Origin: Plutella xylostella
Lineage: Eukaryota; Arthropoda; Insecta; Lepidoptera; Plutellidae
Direction: 5' to 3'
Length of the DNA: 64,000 bases
Assembly: GCF_932276165.1 (NCBI RefSeq)
Contig: NC_063999.1
Span: forward strand, 5,334,501 to 5,398,500
Part shown: positions 12,591 to 24,515 of the stretch, in pieces
Position numbering within the stretch: the first letter of the stretch is position 1
How the letters are laid out: each line of letters begins with the position of its first letter
The notes under the pieces: model-generated
Seen by the model: only the letters and a program-made list of their open reading frames with translations
The model's database searches: none
What the model was told of the DNA's origin: nothing
Position numbers and translations under genes: made by a program

Positions 12591-13355
12591 GTGTTATTAG
12601 TTATTAGTTAAAGTGTATTTTTCACCCTACTTTAGCTCCTGGCTCCTGATCTTTGTTCTCTCGACATCATCTCAACACATGAAATATCGTGTGTTTTGCG
12701 CATACCATATTTCAACCAACCATGGAGGTGTTGATTAATACGGCTTTCATAAACTTTGAGGTGATTGTATGCACTGAAACGCACAGGGATGCCTTATTGT
12801 TTTTATTTTCATATAAACATCATAATACCAATGGACAGTCATTCAAATGGATAGATGGACAAACTGAAATTCGTCACGAATTTCTTGTGAAAACGGAAAA
12901 AATAATAATAAAACCAATATAAAAATGAAGTACTTACATTAAATTGTGTAATTTATCGGTAATCATAAAATCAGTTTTCAAAGTAAATTATCTAATCTGA
13001 GACCGATAAAGCATTTAAGTATGTGATAGTTATGGCATGTATTTTTAATAAGCGAGATTAGAGAAAAGTTGACATAAAATATGTTACTTTTATGCCAAAA
13101 GCTCAGCAGAAGCCTTATTATTCGCGGGCTATTATCAGTGTTGAAAGTTAATCCTTTAAGCTGAGACTTTGAAGAGGGTGCCAACATTTTAAAAGGTTTC
13201 ATTTTTTCACAAAGCTTGCTGGGAAGGTAAACTAATGATACTTAACTCTTTGCGGAGTTATTAACTTTACTTTTGTTTATAGATTTTTGATAAGTAACTA
13301 CATAACGTTAAGTAATTTTATTTTTTAATGTTTATACCTACTGTAACTCAATGTG
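12591..13355. other. No gene recognised
   Basis: AT-rich; the short frames at 12689-12922 (+) and 12978-13202 (-) have no recognisable domain. Confidence 0.45.
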
Positions 13356-13490
13356 AATTATCCACCAAATGGAAGGAACTGGTTCCTGACACACAGGTTA
13401 CCCTAGTTTAGGAACCAGGGCTACATTAGATTGTACTATTTGTGTTGCAATAAAGAAATGTTTATGTTTATGTTTATGTTTATGTTACAG
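13356..13490 (+). repeat. Retroposon 3' tail with (ATGTTT)n
   Basis: 'aaccagggctacattagattg', then gttgcaataaagaaatg (poly-A-signal-like aataaa) and a (tatgtt)n array at 13457-13485 look like a LINE 3' UTR and tail. No coding part is left. Confidence 0.4.
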
Positions 13491-16400
13491 GATGTTCGTG
13501 TGATTTAGTTGCTCTGCACTTACTCTATTCATACATTTTTCCCATATAAAGTGAGACAGAAAGTATTTTGTACATATATATTATTGTGAACTTATATTTT
13601 TTCTCAGTAGTGATTATTTCTTATTCACTTGAGAAGAGAACTTTGAACAAATTTGTCTTGGCAGTGCATTGTTTACGCTTTAAAATACAACTTGAAATGG
13701 GCCATAAAGAATGTTTGTTTATTGCATAGAAACGTACTTTACGGCTTAAAAATGCTAAATGTAGTAGTTTTCGAGGAATTTACCTACTTGCCGTTGTATT
13801 ATCAGATGTAAAAGATAATTTTTTGCCAGGTATAATATGTTTGGTCGACAAATTTTTATAAGAAGACCAAGTCCTAAGATATTCTCATCGTCAGAAAAAA
13901 ATACTTAGCTTGTTTCTGTATTAACCCATTACTAGGGTAATATTAAAATTATTTTAATAAACAATTTTATTATTAGTCACATGTTTATCTATAACTACAC
14001 AAGCAAGGTTTTATTTGAATTTATCTTTGTTTTAGCTTCGAAGGCTGTAGTGTAGCTACAGAGAACCTCCCTCGGGCTATAAGCCTAAGGTAGTAGTAGC
14101 TAGAACAAACTCTTTGATAATTTACATTGTCTAGTTTACTTGCCACTTCTATTCTACAGCCGAAAAACAGATATTCTGAATAGGAATTCATGTAAAATTA
14201 AGATGATGATTCTCATATCGTTAAAACTCACGTAACCTTAAAAGTTATTTACATAGAAAGTACCTATCCAAAAAATTAAATTAAACGTGATTTTCACATT
14301 TTTATATTCTTCATCGGGGATGATACCCTTTTTTGTTAAGTACAGATAGGTACATAAATATGAGATACCCAATAATAGCTTCACCCTGTTTCTGTCATTT
14401 TACGGCTTGTAAAATGTTGAAATATCTGCAACTGACGTGGATATAGAATCGTTTATTTTCCAGACAAGCTTTATATTCTTTTTGTGCATGTGTTTTGTAT
14501 ATTTTTACCGATTACCATGCCTACCACTACCTTACCATTACCATTCAAAATTAAAAAAATGATAAATTTTATAATTATTTCAGTAGCATATTATAGAGTG
14601 GAATAGTGGCATGAATAAACGACTTTGTTTGCATACTCCACCGTAAGCCCTGTGTAACTACGCTGTCTAGCATGGAGCCTGAAGGCTTTTAGTTCTAGCA
14701 AATACAACCCAGTTACTCTCGGACTGTGTATATAGTATATAGGTACCGTGTGGAGAGTACCAGTAACCACTGGATGTAGTTACAAATACCTTTATTACCT
14801 ACATTAAACGTATTAAGTATATTCATGAATAGTACGTTGTTACCCAAGGGGGGAAAATGCTTATTAAATTCTGAGACGGGGTAATAAGTTCGTGGGCATT
14901 AATAATCCTAACAAGTTACCCCGAGTTAAAGACTTTCCTTTAATCGTGAAACAATATTCCGCGCCATCGCTGAAGTCCGATAGACGCAGCGCTGTTTCCA
15001 CAGAACTAAGTGTCAGATCGTATGAATAAATAGTTTAGTTCCCATTTTTGCCGTAAGACTTCAGTGGTGGCGTGGACTCCAACCCTGTCAACGGCGATTT
15101 CACTGTTGGAATTAACGGCACCAAGCGGCTTTATTTTCTGTAATCAAAACTACTTATTTATAAGTACAATGTTTTTATGTTATTAGGTAAATTTTGTAAA
15201 ACTAAGTCAATAAGTCGAAACTTGCTGTAGGTGGTATGCCAGACTCAAACATCGACCCGAAAGGTGGAGACGACAGATTCTTGGCAACGCTTCCACAAAA
15301 ACATAGCAGCTTTTCACCAAAACTTTTATCTGTGGACTTACAACAAGTTCATCATACATGTATGTTGTATGTACTGTCGGGGAAACCCCAAGGAACTTAA
15401 ACCGTTAGAAGCCGATTCTTTACTACAAGGGCGCTGGTCAACACGTTCCATAAAATGCGGCGAACCAGGTGGTTCGTCAAGTGTCGAATTATTAATCGAC
15501 AAGTGTCAGTTTTATTTCTTCATCTGGGTTTAGTTTTAGATCATCACAAGTTTGTTGTCGACGTAGATAAACGTCACTTTATCGCGATTCACCATAAATT
15601 ATGTACTGTGATTGGAGGAACGCGTATTAAACTACTTTATCGACATAGATAACAACTCTGTACCGCGGCGTTAGAATAAGAACAGGAAGCGTGGGCTTCC
15701 CCGATGGTACATCGACGATACCCATTGGTCCAAGCTAAGCAACCGAATTGGCAGGGCGCAACGGTCATACTTGACAGTGGAAATACATTTATCCTCAAAG
15801 TTTCGTTTCAGCTAAATTTCGAACTGGGTATTGGGAATTAAATTGAATCCGGTTACAGTGATTGAAATATTATCTGCTTGGTAAAAGCGAAAAATATATA
15901 AGTTGTGCATTTTCAATAATACTTTTTGGGTTTTCATTTCGGTTTGAATTGCACATACTTGTACCGTATACCTTGTTTTGGATAATTCTTAACCTACTTA
16001 TAATAACCTATTTACAGAAAACATGAAGACATTAAATACCAAAGCATTATTAACAGAAAATTTAACCTGGAAATGGCAGCTATAAATTTTGCTCAATGCA
16101 ATTTGAAAGGAAATAAATTTTGTTAAGTTGAAGCCAAAACGATAAATAGGTATTTATTTATAAAGCTTACCAACTTTATGTGTTCCTGTATACGTTAAAT
16201 ATACTTACAAAAACTATTTATTATTTGAAGACTATCTTGCTATCAACCATCAATAGCTCGCTGAAAGCCCGTAAGTTACGTAAGGTTTATATAAAGTCTT
16301 AGTTGCTCTCTGATCGTATCCGGGCAAAGTTTACGATGGGTATTATAGTAGGTACGATATAAGTTACCGGTTCTGAACGAGACTTCGGGGCAAGTGAATC

Positions 16401-17212
16401 ATGTCTCTAGGTCAGGTCAGGATCTTTTACAAATGATACTCGATTTTGTAGGAACTTTCATGTATGAAAAATTACCGTGAAAAATTTCTAAGTAGATTAT
16501 TCTAACACCTTGTAACTTTAGTACCTATACTTAAGAGAAAAATGCATTCTTCAAAATACATAACATTTTAAATAATGTGCTTTTAAAATAATTGTCTAAT
16601 AGCAGAGATAGTACAACAGGTCCCACGACCGAGACCTTGGTGAATACAGGGTGTTGAAAATAGGGTATACTAAGCCGAAACCTACGTGTACACCATGTAT
16701 ACATATACAAAGCCCTACTTACACACTTACATAGGTATGTACGATAGCAAAATTTCCAGTGTCAGTATTTGTGTGGTAGAAAATGCTTTTAGCATTAATT
16801 CCACCTTTTGCACTCTTCCATGTAATATTTTTTTACAATCGTAATACCTTCTTCCCTTTTAAACGCTTACCATCTTGAGTATAAACGTCCCTCCAGTTAA
16901 AAGCAGAAAGGGTCTTAGCTCGGTGTCAAGATTTCCCGGGAAAGATTCCGGGCACATTGCGTGCGGCCACAATTACCGTATTTTTCCTCCTTGAAGCGTC
17001 ACGTTTTAGACACAGAGAACTGGGCGAGTCCTTTATAATAAGTAATTTCGTCTAAACTACTTCATAAAAAATCCTGCTTCTTTTAGTAGACCATTTTACA
17101 AACATTACGTAAATTAAAGGTAACATCTAATTTTTAGTCCTGTGCCTTAGGTACAGTGGGACGTAACAATTTACCTGGTATAAACCACACCAATAAAGGA
17201 AAGACAAAAATA
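13491..17212. other. Spacer with one TIR-family start; no gene recognised
   Basis: At 16645 'tacagggtgttgaaaa' and 'tatactaagccgaaacc' match the left end of the TIR family seen at 57771; its right end is not visible. Frames at 15231-15533 and 15455-15652 overlap and have no recognisable domain. 16900-17010 is GC-richer without a frame. Confidence 0.4.
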
Positions 17213-17485
17213 AAAAAAACCAACTTCAAAAAACCACTAAAATGTAAGAAATAATTTAAGGTTTACACAAATTCTACTCGTATGTGACAGTACAAATATA
17301 CCTAAGCAGGAACTGTTCTTTTTTGATGTTGGTGCGGTAACAAAGTAATCTGAAGAAATATGGCACCAACTTCAAAAAAGAACAGTTCCTGCTTAGGTAT
17401 ATTTGTACTGTCACATACGAGTAGAATTTGTGTAAACCTTAAATGATTTCTTACATTTTAGTGGTTTTTTGAAGTCGGTTTTTTT
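17213..17485. mobile_element. Snap-back element: 123-bp arms, near-perfect inverted repeat
   Basis: The left arm (17213-17335) and right arm (17363-17485) are inverse copies with three mismatches that I can find over 123 bases, separated by a 27-base loop. The ends read aaaaaaccgacttcaaaa, a terminus known from abundant lepidopteran elements. If transcribed, the RNA would fold into a long hairpin suited to Dicer-2 processing; that is inference. No coding content. Confidence 0.85.
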
Positions 17486-18369
17486 ATTATTATTTTATTT
17501 TATAGTTTTTAGTTTATTTGCAATAATTTTCAATCAAAAGCAAGGTGCAAATGATACCATAAAGTCCTACTAATCAATACGAATCATTCAAGCCTAAACA
17601 CGAAGTATAGTTGCTATATACCGTTGAGGATTTCCCCTGACTGCCTTCCGTTTCCATCATCAGATCAGCTCAAGGTCACCATCATATTTTTTTGTTATAA
17701 GAACTATATTTACGTTGTAACTACACTTGTAGCGCAAATATTTGTATGGTAATAATATATTCAAGTCCTAAGGTAATGTGCACCATAAAATTGGCAATAA
17801 TGTGTAGGTAATAAAATAAAAGTAATCTGTAGAGAAAAGTAATCGGGAACCGCTGCAATACTTAGAGCCGCCATTTTAAATTGGTTTCTTTAATGGCGTG
17901 GCGTATCATATTTCAGCAGTGGCAGCACTGTTTTGCCTGTACATTTTTGAAACGTAACCCCGGAAATGACATTCACAAAGCCCTTAGTAATTCCACACCA
18001 GTGTTTCAAAAAAAGGCGATGATTTTATTCCCATAATGGTTGACAAAAGAGTTTTTCATTAGAAAAACGAAAATAAAAACACTGCAAATTTAAAACAGCA
18101 GAAGCTTTAATGGATCATTGTTGTGGAATATGTTACCAGCTTTAGGAACTATGTTATTGTTAATAATTAACTTACATGAGCTGTTGCTACCTTCTTAATA
18201 AACACGGTACAAAATATTTGCTGATAATTTTGATAGTTATAATAATTATATGATATTATGACTATCAAAATTATATAAATAGGTATAATATTATAACATG
18301 TTATATATCCATCCTTGTGGTATATTTCTAACTGTTGAAAAAAACTTGCCATGGGTCGTACTGGTTTTT
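17486..18369. other. No gene recognised
   Basis: AT-rich. 17820-17960 is somewhat GC-richer with no frame. Contains the small hairpin at 18224-18274. The 104-codon minus frame at 18167-18481 overlaps the TIR element and is not convincing. Confidence 0.4.
18224..18274. repeat. 14-bp hairpin
   Basis: ataattttgatagt (18224-18237) and actatcaaaattat (18261-18274) are exact inverses. Low-complexity AT, so chance is possible. Confidence 0.5.
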
Positions 18370-18530
18370 CTAAAGCTGCGTACACACCGGGCCAACGAAC
18401 GCCCAACGAACGCCAACGGTTATCCCAACGATGGATATTTATCATACATAATACAAGGCAGATTGCAGCAACGAATGCCAACGAAATCCGTTCGTTGGCC
18501 TTCGTTGGCCCAGTGTGTACGCAGGTTTAG
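18370..18530. mobile_element. CpG-rich TIR element (161 bp)
   Basis: The left end ctaaagctgcgtacacacc and the right end ggtttag-terminated inverse (gtgtgtacgcaggtttag) form a TIR of about 32 bp with few mismatches. Inside are repeated ccaacgaacg/cgttcgttgg units close to both ends. This layout of TIR plus subterminal repeats is typical of non-autonomous DNA transposons. Superfamily not assigned. Confidence 0.7.
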
Positions 18531-18850
18531 ATATCCTAGAGCTGTCCTGCAATTTTTTATCAATCAAAGCAAAATCAATCCAAGGAGTTAATTTCTACCA
18601 CTAAAAAAACTCTCACTTCAGGGTTCACAGGAGTGGCCCGAATCACCTAAAGGCTGTGGGTATTAAAATTCCGAGTGACCGTTGCCGGCAGTCGGACGTG
18701 CCCCATGAAGTACGTGATGCGACACCCCGCTCCTTTTAGCAGATATTCACGAGCTCAAGATGTCAGAGGGAAAAATCGGATCACTGTTCTTGGGTGTAAC
18801 ATTATTAAGATGTACTGATACTGATATACATGATGATTGGTATCGCAAGT
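18531..18850. other. No gene recognised
   Basis: GC-moderate stretch; no convincing frame. The 74-codon frame at 18760-18984 overlaps the TIR repeat that follows. Confidence 0.4.
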
Positions 18851-18852
18851 TT

Positions 18853-19060
18853 ATACAGGGTGTTAAAAAAGGGCTAAAATGGTGTGAATCAGGGGATGAG
18901 CCCCTGGTTATTCTTCTAGTTCCAAACAATTTTCCTTCTACATGTTTTGGAAACAATATACTTAGGTATTTTGCTTCTCTATAGAAATTTTGTTAGTCAT
19001 GTGACATTTTACTATGAAGGTTAGGTAAAGTTTTATTCTTAATTTTCCAAAGTTATAGAT
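18853..19060 (+). repeat. TIR-family copy ('tacagggtgtt'), right end unclear
   Basis: 'atacagggtgttaaaaaagggctaaaatgg' type start, then 'ttgcttctctatagaaattttgttagtcatgtgac' which matches the interior of the copies at 35491 and 57771 (catagaaacttt.tt...cacgtgac). Confidence 0.5.
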
Positions 19061-20240
19061 TCGTATCGTATCGGAGATCGTATATCTGCATAAATAATGT
19101 GCCTAAAAATACTGTACCTGGTTTATTATTAAACATGACTAGACTTGGTAAACAAAAAATACAAAACACTCATGGCTAAACTATACAACGTAACGTAAGC
19201 TTTTGTTTCATAAAGCTCGTGAAACCCCGCTGACATGTGAAGCTCATATTATTACTTTGTAGGTACATACGAGTATGCTGTCCCATACGGCCTCCTTTGT
19301 TGTCAATTTTAACGACATTTTACGCCTTGTTATTTTAAACCGTCGTCATAAAAAAGCTTTAAAAATATATATTTTTTGTTTCAGATAAAAGATCAAATGA
19401 TTTTTTGAAGATCCGAAATCAGGTGAGTCTTTTAAGCACTTCATGTTGTGTTACAAGAGTATACGTTACATTGTAATGGTTATAGCGTAATGTAATGTAT
19501 AAATAAATATTTATTCAAGGTTATAATATAAATTATCATTTAACTAATGTATTTAGCGTAATTATATTTAAGTATAATATCGGTGACTTGCACCAAACAA
19601 TTAAACATAATTAAATCTATTGCACCTATTGCTGGCGTGCTTTGACAATATAGTGTCAGAGCAACCCAACAGTTGCCCTAAATAATGATCATAACTGCAC
19701 GCATACATAAATAAATAAAATATGCCCACAACTGTAATCCTCGAAGGAGTAGTCAGAGATGACTCGCAAGGTACTCACCTGAGAGGTTGCGAGCCGTATC
19801 GCCGTATGATGTTTACTCTTACCTACAAAAATACTCCGTCTCATAATTTCTAGATTTTTCTTGATTGATCGATGATGCCCTCTGAATCGGTTTGTCTCGC
19901 TCTAGAACACTCTCCCAAGATATAGTTGACGCGCATGGGAGACATAATAAAACGAAATCAAAGCCATTGTTGCTTTTATAGGCCCTAAATTTGTTTTATT
20001 ACCGCGCTACGCCGATCCGTTTTAGAGGATCGAGGTCACCGCAGGAGACGGATGTGAGTGTGTATGTAGTATATATACTGATAATATACACACATATTTT
20101 ATTATGTATTGAGTTATATAAGTAGATCGTTAAAGTTGCTGTATAATTAACACTAAATAAATCCATAACAGACACCAACAAAATGGGTACACATTGAATT
20201 TGCCTACCTTACTCTAACGTTTTTGCCTGTGTGCACAGCT

Positions 20241-20242
<2 letters not shown>
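19061..20242. other. No gene recognised
   Basis: AT-rich. 19735-19806 carries 'atcctcgaaggagtagtcagag' and 'gaggttgcgagccgtatcgccg', a dispersed repeat scrap also seen near 1200-1245. Confidence 0.4.

Positions 20243-20284
<42 letters not shown>
20243..20284. repeat. (TA)n microsatellite
   Basis: Uninterrupted TA dinucleotides for about 42 bases. Confidence 0.95.
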
Positions 20285-20286
<2 letters not shown>

Positions 20287-20972
20287 GTAAATAAGACGCA
20301 AATTCTGCTGGTATTTCTACAGCACTGACCCATCTTGTATATATATGATAAAGTTTATACATAAGTAATTAAATAAAACCGTGCTAAACTTAGACAAGTA
20401 AAAATTTAATAGATGAATTGAATAAGGAAATGGACACACTGCGGTTTAGGTACTCAGCCACCAAAGGAAATATAAATATTATTATGTACCTTTATCATAT
20501 CTACCACAAATCCTAAGAACACGACAAAATTAATTAACCCAGAAAATCATATAAACCTTATTACGACATCCAACCCCAAAGGCACGCAGGTTTGGCTGGT
20601 AGAGCCTCTGAACTTCTAGAAAGGCATATAACTATTAGTAGTTCAAAACATCTTATCATAAAGAGTCGCTAAGCTCTTAAGTTCAGGAAGTTAAGTTGCC
20701 CCCGGATAGTATAAAGTTTATGACCAATAAAAATATGTCTCTACTCATCCTTTATTTATGTGCACGATATACGAACAATGTAGGTTATACGTTATAAGAT
20801 TACAACAAGCTTTAACCCATGAAGATTTTCCTTATTAAGAGATATCAGACATAAACAGTATTTTATTAGGGTACTTGCCAATCTCTGACGCTGATGAGGT
20901 GATGAGTTAATATCAGATGATATTAGGCATTTCATAAATTTAAATATGCTGTAAAAGTATTGTAAGAAAGCT
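20285..20972. other. No gene recognised
   Basis: AT-rich; nothing identified. Confidence 0.5.
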
Positions 20973-21124
20973 TACCCCCTTATTCATAAAAAAGATTCTG
21001 GACGCTTTAGCTATTGAACTGTTCTGTCACTCTCTGACAGAGCACAATTTGTTCTTTGACAGAGAGGGACAAAACAGTTCAATAGCTAGAGTGTCCAGTA
21101 ACTTTTTTTATGAATAAAGGGGTA
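20973..21124. mobile_element. Palindromic MITE (about 150 bp) with TA ends
   Basis: The left arm starts taccccc-ttattcataaa and the right arm ends tttatgaataaaggggta. The arms pair over most of the element, with ctattgaactgtt / aacagttcaatag near the middle. TA at each boundary (20973-20974, 21123-21124) fits a Tc1/mariner-type target duplication. No coding capacity. Confidence 0.8.
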
Positions 21125-21884
21125 TGTCTAGGAGGATTCATGGATAATTAAACGTGCCAAAGAGGCACCATTACACTGCAAAATGCTACATAAAGGCTAA
21201 AAAAATCCGCAGGATACTATAATCAGTCATGAGCATGACAAATAAGGCAGGGTGGCACCGCACAGCGGAAATTAAACCTTTTCCAAAGGAACTCTTTTCC
21301 ATACAATGTAAACTTTCAACGTATTTTACTTCGATTGCCGCCGCCGCCGGGGTGGATGGATATCGGCAAAGCGTCTCCAGTTACGAATACAATAAACTTC
21401 TGAAATCCATGTTTACGTTTTTTTTAACCGTTCGAGCAGTAAAAATCGACTCAAATTTGTGCCGATGACGGTGCGCCGCCATAAATTCGAGTTTACTAAG
21501 GGAACAGATTAAAAACTTGTAAAAAAAAATTACCTACCTAAGTAGTTATGTACATAAGATTCATTTATCGTTAAACAAAATACTCGCAAACCGTAATTAA
21601 CATAGTTTTTAAAGCGATATCAAAATTAAACTTTTTGTTATTCCGCCCAAATTCTGCCCAACTTTGCCTATGTCAAAGTTTCCTATGTGATACATGCGAA
21701 ACTATCGTGATTAGTAATTCAATAAACGAATTAACATTTTACAAAATAATAATTACTTAAGTTATTGCAGTCATTTAGAGTAAAAAAATTAACAAACTCA
21801 TTTATCTTCTGCACAAATTTCCAATGAAATGCTTTAAATAAATTGGTTAAATACCAATTGCAAATACATTATTTTAAGCATGAA

Positions 21885-22130
21885 CAAATATTAATAATAA
21901 TATGTGCACCGCATTTCAAATCCTTTGACGCGGCTAGTTCAATAATTGATTAATTTCCCATATTGCTACGGGCAGTTACGGCGGTTCTAATTACTCGCCA
22001 ATACAATGGCATAATCATCCGCGATTAGAACTTGAATGTTCATTCCTATTGTAATATTCCCGAGCTAATGAAACTGAAATAAACAGGCTACCATTAACTG
22101 TAATTAGTTGTCCATTTTATATTGTAATAA
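21885..22130. other. Candidate conserved non-coding element
   Basis: Contains several homeodomain-type cores (aattgattaattt, ctaattactc, gtaattagtt) embedded in more complex sequence than the flanks. Appearance only; conservation not testable here. Confidence 0.2.
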
Positions 22131-22429
22131 GTTTCAATACGCTTGGAATTATGATGTAATAATATCATTGTTATGTCACGGAAATACTGGAGAAGCATAA
22201 TAATGCATTTTAAACTCCAACCGATAAATATGACTTCAATATTTCATAGTTTCATAAGCTCGACAATGCGTGTATCTGTCAAGTTAGCGACGTAAGTAGG
22301 TAGCCCCCCCCCCCCCCCCTATTTCAGACTTGTTTTGACCATTTTCGGATTCAAATTGTAATAAATTTGACACTAATGACTTTGTAAATGTTAACTACTT
22401 TTTTGGCTTCGCGATAGGGCCACTGTTTC

Positions 22430-22805
22430 AGATAGACCGTCGTCGTTGGCGAGTTTACGGTTGATGTCGGCGTCTGAATCTTTCTTTTTCACATTCAACC
22501 GTGAACTAGTTAACGAATCTTTTACACAATCACCTAGAGAAGCTCCCAAGTTGCTTCCTTCTGCGGCTCTCCAGCGACACGCAACAGGTGGCTGCTGTCC
22601 ACGTGGACTACTTCACTCAGAGTGATGCTACGTGGGCGTTGTGCGTTGCGTTGCTTCAAGTGACGGACGGTGACGCAACGCAACTGTGGTGTCGTTGAGA
22701 TGCGTGGTGTTGAACGACGCGACGCCGACGGAGCGTCATTCATAGATTGTCGTGATTTCGTCTGTGGCTCAGTCGACGCCGCGTTATCGCAACGCACACA
22801 TAAAG
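22430..22805. repeat. CpG-rich segment with repeated gcaacgca/tgcgttgc units
   Basis: Repeats of gcgttgcgttgc, gacgcaacgcaac and gtcgacgcc in both orientations resemble the subterminal repeats of the TIR elements at 18370 and 29366, but I could not define matching ends. The 87-codon minus frame across it is probably a composition artefact. Confidence 0.35.
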
Positions 22806-23138
22806 TTTTGGTGATGCTCTTCTAACAAAATAATTGTTATTTATTTGTATATAACTCGGTATTTTTAACTGCTGACTCAAATGAGGGTTTCAGCTTCTTG
22901 TTTTACTATGGCAAGATTATCATCATCACCATCAACATAAATAAGTTAATTATAATTTATGATGGAATAAGTTTTCCATTGGTTTTTTTTAATACTTATG
23001 AGAAATAAGACGGAGGTTTTTATATTTTAATCTCGCTTGCTTAAGTTTTTTTACCTCATAATGTAAGTCTGTGACGCTTCCCAAGAAATAAGTTTCATAA
23101 TGTGACATGTTGATCCATTTTCGCAAGTTTCTAATATA

Positions 23139-24515
23139 CACTGCCGGGCAATGAAATAGTTCCACCCACAAAATGCCGACAAACACCTTAATATGTCCTA
23201 AGATATAGAACCAAGCTTCATGAATTAAAAAGTTTAATGAAATATAGTTTATTATGCAAACATTTTTAAATGCGAACTCTTTTTAATAGTGTTCTTTTCG
23301 AAGCCATGGATAAAAAAGATAAGAAGGAAAAATTTCGGGTTTGAAAATTTAGGAAAACATTTGCTTCGTTTTGAGTTTTTCTTTTTATTTCATTATTTTT
23401 TTTGTCGTTGTGAAAGAATTATACAATTTTATAATGATGAGTCTTACGGCTCTCGTACCCATAAACCATGCTTGCATCACGCGAGGATTGTGCAAGAATC
23501 ATCACCATATGGTGGAAATGGGAACACGCCAAAGAAATGCACCCAGAATAATGGGTGTGACTCATACTACTGTACGACGAGTGATCTAAAGGTTTAGGGA
23601 GACTGGATTAAACCTGAGAAGACCAGGTGCAGGCAAGCCAAGGTACACAACAGTCCGAAAAGATCGATTAATTGCGGAAATCATGTTAAGAAATCGACAT
23701 CAGGCGGGAGTAGTCGTTCAGCAACAACTTCTACAAGTTCGAAGGGAGCCAATAAACGAGTGGACAGTCAGGAGACGTCTTGCCAAAGGAAATTAAAGCT
23801 TTACAGGCCAGCAATTGGCCCGAAACTGGAACGGCATCATAAAGTTGCCCGATTGCGATACGCCTGTGATCATACAGAATGGGGTGAGGACGAACGGGGC
23901 AGCGTGATGTTCTCAGATGAGTCACAATTTATGCTGTACCATCATGATGGGAGGAAAACAGTATACCGACAACCAGGAGAATATTTTTTACAAGTATGTT
24001 TTGAAGAAAAAGTGGCACACGGCGGAGGCAGCTTTCACGTGTGGGCGGGTATCTCTGCAGAGGGTCGAACAGCGTTAGTTCCAATCGAAAACGGGAACCT
24101 AACTACTGTGAGATACATCAATGAGGTCCTCAATGAACATGGTGGTCCGTTTTTGGCCAATATGGGCGAGAATGCCATGTTCATGCACGATAATGCACGG
24201 GCGCACACTACTCAAGTTGTAAATGAGTATCTTCATGACGTAGGAATCTACAAAATTTAGTGGCCAGCAAGGAGCCCCGATTTGAATCCCATTGAGCATG
24301 CTTGGGACGAGCTTGGCAGACGTGTGAGAGACCCAGTTCCACTTCCAATTACACTTCATGGCTTGAAAGACGCGCTCATCAAAGAATGGGAGAACATCCC
24401 TCAGCATGGGCTGAAGAATCTGGTATTCAGCATGCTCAATCGCGTAGAAGCTGTATTGAGAGCACATGGAGGAAACACCAAGTACTGGGTTATCAAAATA
24501 CCAAGTTTACACCTA
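23139..24515 (+). mobile_element. Tc1-like (DD34E) element, right end not found
   Basis: The left end cactgccgggcaatgaaata starts right after a TA (23137-23138) and matches the ends of the MITEs at 620, 31952, 33801 and 63783. The transposase pseudogene follows. No inverse copy of the terminus is visible after 24515, so the right end is lost or too diverged. Length would fit the 1.3-1.6 kb usual for the group. Confidence 0.75.
23434..24513 (+). pseudogene. Tc1-like transposase, DD34E, broken
   Basis: Such transposases bind the element ends with an N-terminal paired-like HTH and cut and paste through a DDE catalytic core. Here the N-terminal HTH region reads through GTRQRNAPRIMGVTHTTVRR, then a stop at about 23588. 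The linker region (RRPGAGKPRYTTVRKDRLIA) continues in frame to about 23790, where a stop coincides with a shift to another frame. The core follows: FSDESQF (first D, about 23917), GGGSFHVWAGIS, MHDNARAH (second D, about 24190), a stop at 24258-24260, then WPARSPDLNPIEHAWDELG (E, about 24295). There are 34 residues between the second D and the E. The C-terminus (IKEWENIPQHGL) runs to about 24513. At least three disruptions mean it cannot make a working enzyme. All key acidic residues are still present. Confidence 0.85.

Larger units (their letters stand above)
21125..23138. other. Spacer with GC-richer islands and a poly-C run
   Basis: 21235-21480 has a 79-codon frame of mixed composition (gattgccgccgccgccgg) with no domain. 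21885-22130 has many taattaatt/attgatta sites. 22304-22319 is a run of 16 C. 22420-22805 is CpG-rich (see separate entry). No supported gene. Confidence 0.35.

Noticed and set aside
15231..15652. Overlapping 100- and 65-codon ORFs
   Set aside because: No domain, both frames weak, no splice signals that fit.
20243..20284. (TA)n tract as a functional element
   Set aside because: A plain microsatellite; nothing indicates a role.
22534..22797. 87-codon minus-strand ORF
   Set aside because: It follows from CpG-rich repeated gcaacgca units rather than protein-like composition.
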